Assembly: GCA_009377495.1 (NCBI GenBank)
Contig: WHTZ01000005.1
Span: forward strand, 104,837 to 168,836
From: Luteitalea sp.
GTDB taxonomy: Bacteria > Acidobacteriota > Vicinamibacteria > Vicinamibacterales > Vicinamibacteraceae
Direction of reading: 5' to 3'
Length of the DNA stretch: 64,000 nucleotides
This document shows, piece by piece, positions 20,339-27,984 of the stretch; the first letter of the stretch is position 1; each line of letters opens with the position of its first letter. A model generated the notes under the pieces. It did no database searches. It had not been told where the DNA came from and was given only the letters and a program-made list of their open reading frames with translations. The translations under genes and the position numbers were made by a program.

Positions 20339-22627
20339 ATGGACCGGCGCAACTTCCTCAAGACATCAACCGTCGGCGGTGCGGCGGCCGCGCTGAGCAG
20401 TTGTGGGCATCCCGAAGCGCCGCTCGTCCGCTTTCTGCCTGACGAGGAGCTGGTCCCTGGTGTGGCGACGTGGAAGCCGAGCGTCTGCCCGGGATGCCGC
20501 GCCGGGTGTGGCGTGCTCGTGCGCGTGATGGAAGGGGACGCCGAGGTGATCCGCAACGGCCAGCACGGGGTCGTCCGCATGGGAGTGGCCAAGAAGCTCG
20601 AAGGGAATCCTGAGCACCCGATCAGTCAGGGTCGATTGTGCCCACGCGGTCAAGCGGCCATTCAGCTGACCTATCATCCGGATCGCCTTGGCCATCCCCT
20701 GGAGCGCGTGGGCGCGCGCGGGTCTGGCGAGTACAAGCCCCTGGACTGGGATGCGGCCATCTCGACACTGGTCGAACGGCTGCGCGCGCTCGACGATCGC
20801 CGCGCGCACGCGACGCTCGCCGCTCTGACTCGTCCGCTTCGCGGCGTGAGGCGTGAGCTCATCGCACGCTTCCTGCAAGCCTTTGGGGCGGGGCCGCCCA
20901 GTGTCTTCGAGCTGTTCAGCGACGACGTCCTTCGGCGCGCCAACGAGCGAAGCTTTGGGCGACGCCAACTTCCGACGTTCGACCTCTCACGTGCACGGTA
21001 CGTGATCTCGTTTGGTGCGGACTTCCTCGGCACGTGGAATTCACCGGTCGCGCAGAGCGCGGCGTATGGGGAGATGCGTCAGGGACGGCCAGGCATACGC
21101 GGCACGTTCGTGCAGGTTGAGCCGCGGATGTCGCAGACCGGGGCGAACGCCGATCGGTGGGTGCCCGTCCGGCCAGGCACCGAGGGCGTGCTGGCGCTGG
21201 GTCTTGCTCATGTGATGCTGCAGCGCGGGCTTGCCTCCGCCTCGTCCGGCGCCGCAGTCGGTGCGCTCATCGACGGGTGGGACGCCGGGTTACCGGCATA
21301 CGCACCGGAGGCGGTGGAACGGGAGACCGGCGTCGCCGCTCGGCGCATCGCGCGTCTGGCGAGCGAGCTGGCCGCGGATCGTCCGGCGGTGGCGATCATT
21401 GGCGGCGCCCCTCTGGCACATACCAACGGGTTCTTCAACGCGATCGCCGTGAACGCGCTGAACGCCGTGCTCGACAGCGTCGGTCGGCCGGGCGGCATGC
21501 GCTTCATGCCGGAGGCGCGCATCACGCTTCCCGAGGTGCGGTCAGAGACATCGACTGCCTCGTCTGCCGCACGCGAGCAGTCGTTCAGCCTGTTGCGCGA
21601 TCGGATGCGTGGCGTCACTGGTCCAGGCGTCGAGGTCCTCTTGCTGTACGACGCCAATCCGGTGTTTGCGGCACCGCGCGCCTGGCGCATCCGTGAGGCG
21701 CTCGCACAGGTGCCGTTCATTGTGAGCTTCGGGAGCTTCCTCGATGACACCAGTACGTTCGCCGACCTCATCCTGCCAGACCACTCGTTTCTCGAATCGT
21801 GGATGGATGATGCGCCGGAGTCGGGCAGCGATCGGGCGGTCGTGAGCGTGGCGGCGCCAGCGATGCGACCGCTGCACGACACGCGGGCGACGGCCGACGT
21901 GTTGCTTGAAATCGCCCGGCAACTGGGTGGGCGGGTCAGTACGGCGCTGCCGTGGCACAGCTACGAGGACGCGCTGCGGGCGGCCGTCCAGTCCGTGGAC
22001 GCTGGCGCGAGCGCTGACGCCAAGACGTCGGCCGACGTGTGGACGCTTGTCCAGCAGCAGGGTGGCTGGTGGACTGAGACGCTGGAGTCCTCGTCGTCCG
22101 AGATGAAACGCGCAGCGGGCGCGTCGATCCGTCGTGCGACGCCCCGATTCGACGGAGACGAGACAGAATATCCGTTTCACTTCCTGCCGTATCCGTCGCA
22201 AGCCTTTCTCGACGGCTCGCTTGCCCACCTCCCGTGGATGCAGGAGTTGCCGGACGTATTGTCCACGGCCATGTGGGGCACGTGGGTTGAGATCAACCCG
22301 AGGACGGCAGAACGTCTTGGCGTGAGTCAGGGCGATCTGGTGGAGGTGGCATCTTCGCAGGGGAGGCTCGAAGCGCCAGCACTCGTGTCGCCGGGCATCG
22401 CGCCTGATGTCGTGGCTATGCCGGTCGGGCAGGGACACCGGACGTTCACCCGGTACGCCAGCGGGCGCGGTGCGAATCCCGTCGCCTTGCTCGCACCGCT
22501 CGTCGAGCCAGAGTCAGGCACGCTGGCCTGGGCGGCCACGCGTGTACGCGTGGCACGCAAGGGGCGTGGCCGCCTCACGCTTTTCGCGGGAGGGCTTCGG
22601 GAGCGGCCCGGTGGGGTGACACGGTAA
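20339..22627 (+). CDS. Molybdopterin-oxidoreductase-family subunit, ActB N-terminal-like
   Basis: 762 aa. A Tat-type leader (R-R-N-F-L-K) precedes a Cys at L-S-S-C. A C-P-G-C-R-A-G-C...G-R-L-C-P-R-G set can hold one 4Fe-4S cluster. The V-I-S-F-G-A-D-F-L-G-T-W motif is strongly reminiscent of ActB/QrcB proteins, in which this fold has lost molybdenum; whether Mo binds here cannot be told. The C-terminal domain is the dinucleotide-binding barrel. In classical ActB this unit is fused to the ferredoxin part; here that part is the next gene. Confidence 0.85.
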   Translation: MDRRNFLKTSTVGGAAAALSSCGHPEAPLVRFLPDEELVPGVATWKPSVCPGCRAGCGVLVRVMEGDAEVIRNGQHGVVRMGVAKKLEGNPEHPISQGRLCPRGQAAIQLTYHPDRLGHPLERVGARGSGEYKPLDWDAAISTLVERLRALDDRRAHATLAALTRPLRGVRRELIARFLQAFGAGPPSVFELFSDDVLRRANERSFGRRQLPTFDLSRARYVISFGADFLGTWNSPVAQSAAYGEMRQGRPGIRGTFVQVEPRMSQTGANADRWVPVRPGTEGVLALGLAHVMLQRGLASASSGAAVGALIDGWDAGLPAYAPEAVERETGVAARRIARLASELAADRPAVAIIGGAPLAHTNGFFNAIAVNALNAVLDSVGRPGGMRFMPEARITLPEVRSETSTASSAAREQSFSLLRDRMRGVTGPGVEVLLLYDANPVFAAPRAWRIREALAQVPFIVSFGSFLDDTSTFADLILPDHSFLESWMDDAPESGSDRAVVSVAAPAMRPLHDTRATADVLLEIARQLGGRVSTALPWHSYEDALRAAVQSVDAGASADAKTSADVWTLVQQQGGWWTETLESSSSEMKRAAGASIRRATPRFDGDETEYPFHFLPYPSQAFLDGSLAHLPWMQELPDVLSTAMWGTWVEINPRTAERLGVSQGDLVEVASSQGRLEAPALVSPGIAPDVVAMPVGQGHRTFTRYASGRGANPVALLAPLVEPESGTLAWAATRVRVARKGRGRLTLFAGGLRERPGGVTR

Positions 22628-22671
22628 GGGCGTGACAGGTGACCAGGTGAATGGGGTTGGGGAGGTTCTCT

Positions 22672-23391
22672 ATGCCACACCGTTGGGGGATGGTCGTTGA
22701 CTTAGATCGCTGCACGGGTTGCGAGGCATGTGTCGTTGCGTGTCGGGCCGAGAACAATGTGCCGACCGTGGGCGAGGCCGAAGCCGCGCGCGGTCGGGCG
22801 ATTCACTGGATCCGCGTCGAGCGGTATGTCGACGGCGAGTTCCCGGACGTGCGCGTGAAGTTCCTGCCGGTGTTCTGCCAGCACTGTGACGCGGCGCCGT
22901 GCGAGCCGGTCTGTCCGACCTACGCCAGCTACCACACGGCGGATGGCCTGAACGCCCAGGTGTACAACCGCTGCATCGGTACGCGTTACTGTGCGAACGC
23001 CTGCCCCTATACCGTGCGCTTCTTCAACTTCTTCAATCCCGTGTGGGAGAAGCCACTCCACCTCCAGCTCAATCCGGATGTCTCGGTGCGCGAAGTGGGG
23101 GTGATGGAGAAGTGCACGTTCTGCGTACAGCGGATCAAAGCGGCGGAGATCGCGGCAAAGGCGGAGGATCGCCCACTGCGCGACGGCGAGGTCGTCCCTG
23201 CGTGCGCCCAAGCGTGCCCGTCTCGAGCGCTGGTGTTTGGCGACCTCAATGATCCGGACAGCGAGGCCTCGCGTCTCGCTGGCTCGCACCGTGCGACCCA
23301 TCTGCTTGGCGAGCTTGGGACGCAGCCGAAGGTGTTCTACCTGCAGCGGGAAGGCGGGCATGACCGGCAAGACCGCGAAGGAGATCAGTAA
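22672..23391 (+). CDS. 4Fe-4S ferredoxin subunit, ActB C-terminal-like
   Basis: About 239 aa from ATG 22672, which has GGGGAGG just upstream; a frame open from 22651 lacks a ribosome site. Four Cys clusters are seen: C-T-G-C-E-A-C-V-V-A-C, C-Q-H-C-D-A-A-P-C-E-P-V-C, C-I-G-T-R-Y-C-A-N-A-C-P and C-T-F-C-V-Q-R...C-A-Q-A-C-P, enough for three or four clusters as in PsrB/HybA/ActB proteins. It would carry electrons between the NrfD quinone site and the cytochrome. The 3' end overlaps the NrfD gene by 32 nt, implying translational coupling. Confidence 0.92.
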   Translation: MPHRWGMVVDLDRCTGCEACVVACRAENNVPTVGEAEAARGRAIHWIRVERYVDGEFPDVRVKFLPVFCQHCDAAPCEPVCPTYASYHTADGLNAQVYNRCIGTRYCANACPYTVRFFNFFNPVWEKPLHLQLNPDVSVREVGVMEKCTFCVQRIKAAEIAAKAEDRPLRDGEVVPACAQACPSRALVFGDLNDPDSEASRLAGSHRATHLLGELGTQPKVFYLQREGGHDRQDREGDQ

Positions 23392-24724
23392 CGATCTCCT
23401 CCGACCGGTGCTCGACACGTCGTGGCGCTTCTACGCGGCGGCCGTGCTCCTCGGCGCGCTCGTCGTCGCGGGTCTCGCCGCGTGGGGCCACCAGATGTCG
23501 GCGGGCATCGGCGTGGCGGGGATCAATCGGCCCGTGTTCTGGGGCTTCTACATCACGAACTTTGTCTTCTGGATCGGCGTGAGCCACGCCGGCACCTTGA
23601 TTTCCGCGATTCTCAGACTGACCCATGCGCCATGGCGACGGCCGGTCACACGTGCCGCCGAGGCCATTACGGTGTTCGCGCTCATGATCGGCGCGATGTT
23701 TCCGCTCATTCATCTCGGCCGGCCCTGGCTGGCATTCTGGCTCTTCCCGTATCCCAGCGAGCGGAGGATCTGGCCGAACGTCCGGTCGCCGTTGGTCTGG
23801 GATTTCTTCGCCATTAACACATATCTCGTTGGCAGTACGTTGTTCTTACTGCTGCCCCTGATTCCGGACCTCGCGTTGCTCAGGGACCGTGCGCGCGGTT
23901 GGCGGCGTCACGTCTACCGCCTGTGTGCCCTCGGCTGGGCCGGCACGCCTCACCAGTGGCGCCGCCTCGAGACCGCCATGCACATCATGGCCATCGTCAT
24001 CATTCCGGTCGCCGTGTCGGTGCACACGATCGTGTCGTTCGACTTTGCGATGGCGCCGGTGCCCATGTGGCACTCGACGATCTTCGGCCCCTATTTCGTG
24101 GCGGGGGCGATCTTCAGCGGTATTGCGGCGCTCATTGTGGCGATGGCCGTGCTCCGCCGCGCGCTCCGTCTCGAGGCCTACCTGCAGCTCCTGCACTTCG
24201 AGAGCCTCGGCAAATTACTGCTGCTCATGAGCCTCGTATGGACGTACTTCGTGTTTGCCGAGCGCCTGACAACGTGGTATGGCAACGAGCCGGCAGAGGT
24301 GGCGGTGCTCTTTGCGGTGGAGCGCGGGCCCTACGCGGGGCTCTTCTGGGCGATGGTGTTCTGCAACTTCGTGCTCCCGTTCGTGATGCTGTCCATCAAA
24401 CGGCTCCGCACGATCACAGGCACGGTCGTCGCCTCGCTCGCGGTGCTGGTCGGCATGTGGCTCGAGCGCTTCCTCATCATCGTGCCCTCGCTGACGCGGA
24501 AGTACCTGCCGTACAGTTGGGGCACGTATCAGCCCACGTTGGTGGAGATCACGATCACCGCCGCCACCTTCGCGGCCATGGGGCTCCTGTTCGTGTTGTT
24601 TTCGAAGGCCTTTCCCATCATCTCGATCTGGGAGCTCAAGGAGGGCGATCGGCGCGCGCCGGTCGTGGCACCGGGGCTCGTGGATCAGAGCATGGTCATG
24701 GCGGACCGTCATGCGAACCCGTAA
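23360..24724 (+). CDS. NrfD-family integral membrane quinol-binding subunit (ActC-like)
   Basis: About 454 aa from ATG 23360. Roughly ten membrane segments with the NrfD/PsrC/ActC signature F-W-I-G-V-S-H-A-G-T-L-I-S-A near residue 75, a quinol-site region containing the conserved His. The next loops (P-L-I-H-L-G-R-P-W, W-D-F-F-A-I) also match ActC. It overlaps the ferredoxin gene by 32 nt and the DUF3341 gene by 14 nt, so is made with both. A single NrfD paralogue is present; the second (ActF) of full alternative complex III is not in the window. Confidence 0.93.
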   Translation: MTGKTAKEISNDLLRPVLDTSWRFYAAAVLLGALVVAGLAAWGHQMSAGIGVAGINRPVFWGFYITNFVFWIGVSHAGTLISAILRLTHAPWRRPVTRAAEAITVFALMIGAMFPLIHLGRPWLAFWLFPYPSERRIWPNVRSPLVWDFFAINTYLVGSTLFLLLPLIPDLALLRDRARGWRRHVYRLCALGWAGTPHQWRRLETAMHIMAIVIIPVAVSVHTIVSFDFAMAPVPMWHSTIFGPYFVAGAIFSGIAALIVAMAVLRRALRLEAYLQLLHFESLGKLLLLMSLVWTYFVFAERLTTWYGNEPAEVAVLFAVERGPYAGLFWAMVFCNFVLPFVMLSIKRLRTITGTVVASLAVLVGMWLERFLIIVPSLTRKYLPYSWGTYQPTLVEITITAATFAAMGLLFVLFSKAFPIISIWELKEGDRRAPVVAPGLVDQSMVMADRHANP

Positions 24725-25256
24725 GGCCGTACGCAACGTGATCTACGGGATCTGTGCCGACGATGACGCGGCGGCGTCTGTTGTCGAGGAGCTACGCGCG
24801 CTCGATGTCGACGCCCGAAGGATCGTCGTACAGTCGTCTGAGCCACTGGAGATTCGCGACCTCGCGGTTCCCCACGGGTCTGGTGCGATGCCCTGGGTCG
24901 CTGCGCTTGGCGGGCTCATCGGCGCGGTTGCTGGTTTTACCCTCGCTGCGGGCACGCAGCAGCTGTGGCCGCTGTCCACCGGTGCCATGCCCATTGTGAC
25001 CCTGCGCACCAATCTCATCATCACCTACGAGATGACCTTGCTCGGCGTGATTGTCGCGACCGTGCTGTGTTTCCTCGTGACGGCGCGGCTCCCGCGCTGG
25101 CGGATGCCTCTCGACGATCCTGAAATCTCCGAAGGCGCGGTGCTGGTTGGCGTGCTGTCGCCGCCGCAGGACCGGGCTCACGACATCGAGCGGGCGCTAC
25201 GCGAGGGTGGTGGAGCGGCGAGGATCGTGACATGTGGCCCGGAGGATTGGGGATAG
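24711..25256 (+). CDS. DUF3341 membrane protein (ActD-like)
   Basis: 181 aa. An N-terminal ferredoxin-fold-like domain (residues ~8-50) is followed by two membrane helices (about 63-82 and 103-125) with a short loop, then a charged C-terminus. This is the DUF3341 architecture of ActD in alternative complex III. ATG 24711 overlaps the NrfD gene by 14 nt. ActE (cytochrome c) and ActF do not follow, so the set may be a shortened complex or have partners elsewhere. Confidence 0.88.
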   Translation: MRTRKAVRNVIYGICADDDAAASVVEELRALDVDARRIVVQSSEPLEIRDLAVPHGSGAMPWVAALGGLIGAVAGFTLAAGTQQLWPLSTGAMPIVTLRTNLIITYEMTLLGVIVATVLCFLVTARLPRWRMPLDDPEISEGAVLVGVLSPPQDRAHDIERALREGGGAARIVTCGPEDWG

Positions 25257-25385
25257 TCGCAGACGCACGGTACACACGCTGCGCTAGCCCCAACCTTCAG
25301 GGAAGCCGGACAGCCTCGCGTGCCTACGCCACCCTGCCGAAAGGCGTTAAGGGTCATAGCGGGGCGATCGCTGTTTGTCGTGACG

Positions 25386-25631
25386 TCACTTGACGCTGCA
25401 CCTCGCCTTGCACTCCAGTTCTGCCAAGAGACACGCGGCCGCGTAGGCGCTCGCGTTGAGGCCGCTCAAGCTGGCGCCGGCGCTCAGGCATACCTCAAGA
25501 TCCACGTCACACTGGGCTCGACAGGTGAGCGTCGTCTGATGGGCGGACGCAGGCAGCACGAACAGTGCCCCAACGAGGACAACCAGCACCAAAAGCCTTG
25601 ATACGACCCGCTGGAATTCGATCTTCATCAT
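25386..25631 (-). CDS. Small secreted Cys-rich protein
   Basis: 81 aa. Signal peptide to about A-S-A-H, then a ~48-residue mature peptide with C-R-A-Q-C-D-V-D-L-E-V-C near its start and C-L-L-A-E-L-E-C-K-A-R-C at its end. These spaced Cys resemble C-X3-C/C-X7-C helical hairpins held by disulfides. AAGGAGG lies 8 nt before the ATG at 25631, strong support that it is real despite its size. It points away from the respiratory operon. Not recognised. Confidence 0.7.
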   Translation of the reverse strand: MMKIEFQRVVSRLLVLVVLVGALFVLPASAHQTTLTCRAQCDVDLEVCLSAGASLSGLNASAYAAACLLAELECKARCSVK

Positions 25632-25795
25632 CGTGACATCCTCCTTGACGGGTAACGCTCATACCGTGCATCGGACGTTTGCCGACATGCGCAACCAACG
25701 TGACGAGCACGCCAGCGTGTCATGCAGCGCACCACGGTACGAGCGGCTCAATCGGAAGGGCCGAATTGTATATGGAAAGGAGGGGTGCCGCAAGA

Positions 25796-26060
25796 GGGCA
25801 ATCCCCCTTGCCGCCCCCCAGTTTTTGTCCTGCCCTCCGCGCCATCCGTGGGTGCCGGCGTTCCAAAGGGGTCGAGAGCGGTGGCCGGGCGGGCGTTCCG
25901 GTTGGGGCCGGCGGGGGCGCGCGGCACACGCGATCAGGCCCCGTTCCCCGCTCAGGTAGGAGCGCGCGGCCGGCCGCGTCTGCCGACGCCTTTCAGGGGC
26001 CCACGCGCAGCGTTTCTGGGAAGGCCGAGAAAAACTGGGGGGCGGCAAGGGCAATCCCCC
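25796..26060. mobile_element. MITE-like element with 19-bp terminal inverted repeats and 12-bp flanking direct repeats
   Basis: TTGCCGCCCCCCAGTTTTT (25808-25826) and its exact reverse complement (26030-26048) bound a 241-bp unit. GGGCAATCCCCC flanks it directly on both sides (25796-25807 and 26049-26060), like a target-site duplication. The interior has no convincing gene. The 12-bp repeat is long for a target duplication, so it may instead be an outer part of the repeat unit. Confidence 0.6.
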
Positions 26061-26119
26061 TGGACCTCCCTCGTCTACCGGATCGGTGCGATACCCTCAC
26101 CGAGGGTGGCCGTGATGGG

Positions 26120-27487
26120 TCACGAATCTGGAACGCGCGTGCGTGGCGGGTCGATCTCCTCGCCGTGCGCCCCGGCGTGAGTCTCGTAGCGCCGCAATCG
26201 GCGCGTCATTGCGAACCAAAGGAGCAAGGTGGCGAGCAGGATCGCGCCAATCCACGTCGTCGAGTGCCCTGAGACGGTTTCGCCGGCGACGACCGTCACC
26301 AACCACACGTGAAGGAACACAGCCGCCAAGCCTTCCCCCATGCGAGCACCGGCGCCATCGACGAGCAGCTTGGCCACTGGTCGATGATGCGGGGGGAGCG
26401 GAAGGTACGCCTGCTCCCAACTCGCCCGATGGATCGAGGACTTCAGGCCACCCTCCGCAAGCCGCAGGAGAGATCGACTGGTCACCTGAGCGCCAAAGAA
26501 CACCATGGGCATCAGGCCGATCAGCGCGGAGGGCATGACGAGGAGACTTCCCGCCAGTCCGACGCGCCGCTGGATGCGCGGCGCCACGGACAGTTGCACT
26601 AGCAGCGCCGTGGTGTTGAGACCGAGATAGAGATTGGCGAAGAATGCCGCGCTCTCCTGCGGCGTGTGCTCAGATGCGACCGCAGCCACGTAAAACTGGA
26701 GCTCAATGAGCACCCCGACCAGCGACGCGGACACGCCCACGGCCAGGAGCAGCCTGAAGTAGGGAGTTGCTAGCAGCGTCCGTATAGCCATGCCGTCTGT
26801 GGCCGCGGGCCGCGTGCCATGGGCAAAACGCGGCCCGCCTTGGTTCCGTCGGAGCGTCGGCGAGGCTCGCCGTAGCGTTGGCGGGAATCGGGCTTGCGCA
26901 CACGCCAGGACGAGGACGGAAGCGACCAACGCGCCAGCCCCGACGAGGAGCAGTCGCCGCGGGTCCACCGTGTGCGCACTCGCTCTGGCTACGAGCCCGC
27001 CAATGAGACCGCCGAGCAGGGACGCGGCACCGATGACGCTGTACGCCTTGGCGATACGCGCCGCCGCTGTCTGGCCGAGCAGGTCGGCCGCCAAGAGCCA
27101 GGCCATCGAGAACAGCACGCCAAAGGCCAGGGGCACGAGCATGAAGAACGACGTCATGAGCACCCCACCGCCCGGACGTGCGGCGATCGAGAACATGGCG
27201 AGCACAACGGCGAAGACGAGCGGTGCGAGAAGACGGGCACGACGCGCGCCGACGGCCCGCATCAGTCTCAACGCCAGAAGTGCCATGGGCAGCGCGAGCA
27301 CGGCCATGCCCATGTAGGCCGCGGGAAGCTGATAGATGGCTGGTCCGTGAAAGTACAGCGCATCGCGGCCGGTCTTGCTGAGGATGAAGCTGGCCGTCAT
27401 CAGCAGGAGGGCTGCCGCGACGAATCGTGCGCGGACCTGGACATCGTCAGCCTCCTCGTTTGACGTGTGCATCTGTGGGGACGCCAT
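26120..27487 (-). CDS. ATP/ADP translocase-like (Npt1/Npt2-type) major facilitator transporter
   Basis: About 455 aa from ATG 27487 (27472 is also possible; a frame open to 27655 adds an unlikely polar leader). About 12 membrane segments. The S-S-I-H-R-A-S-W-E-Q-A-Y-L-P-L-P and A-K-L-L-V-D-G-A-G-A-R-M-G-E-G motifs in the second half match the conserved cytoplasmic loop of nucleotide transporter-like MFS proteins. In free-living bacteria these are not proven to carry ATP, and the substrate is unknown. It stands alone downstream of the MITE-like element. Confidence 0.75.
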   Translation of the reverse strand: MASPQMHTSNEEADDVQVRARFVAAALLLMTASFILSKTGRDALYFHGPAIYQLPAAYMGMAVLALPMALLALRLMRAVGARRARLLAPLVFAVVLAMFSIAARPGGGVLMTSFFMLVPLAFGVLFSMAWLLAADLLGQTAAARIAKAYSVIGAASLLGGLIGGLVARASAHTVDPRRLLLVGAGALVASVLVLACAQARFPPTLRRASPTLRRNQGGPRFAHGTRPAATDGMAIRTLLATPYFRLLLAVGVSASLVGVLIELQFYVAAVASEHTPQESAAFFANLYLGLNTTALLVQLSVAPRIQRRVGLAGSLLVMPSALIGLMPMVFFGAQVTSRSLLRLAEGGLKSSIHRASWEQAYLPLPPHHRPVAKLLVDGAGARMGEGLAAVFLHVWLVTVVAGETVSGHSTTWIGAILLATLLLWFAMTRRLRRYETHAGAHGEEIDPPRTRVPDS

Positions 27488-27984
27488 CGGCTGACAGCAT
27501 CGTACGTTGAGAGGCGGCACGCCGGTGTCGGGTTTGCCACGATTGGTGAGGCGGCCAACACCTGGGCCGAGGCGGCGCGCGCGTTCGGTTCCTTGATCAG
27601 CGACCCGCCGCTCCCACGTATTTGGATCCGTCCGACTGTCTCGATTCAAGCGCATGAATCGTTGAAGCGCTCCACGCGTCGGTCACAACGTGCCGGCATG
27701 ATGCGCCTCTGAGCCGTACGTGGGTCGGCAGCTCCCACTGACGCTGACAGGTTCACCGTACTGACCTCTCAGCGTCTAACCCACCGTCATCGAGGTGTTT
27801 GGAAGCTAAGCAAACGCTCATCGATTGCTCGACGTGTGCTATGGCGGTAAGGGGGTTCTTGGAGTCCAGCGGCAGCCGATTTGCGTGAGCGCTCGTCAAA
27901 GTCGCGCTTACGAAATCATTAGACAGAGTAACGGATCCCGAACTCAGGAGACCCACTAGAGGATCTGCGCTCAAGGGGGACGCC
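27488..27984. other. Intergenic region before the TonB receptor gene
   Basis: Divergent region between the transporter and the TonB receptor genes. Apart from AAGGGGGA (27973-27980), the ribosome site for the gene at 27985, I see no gene or clear promoter. Confidence 0.4.
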
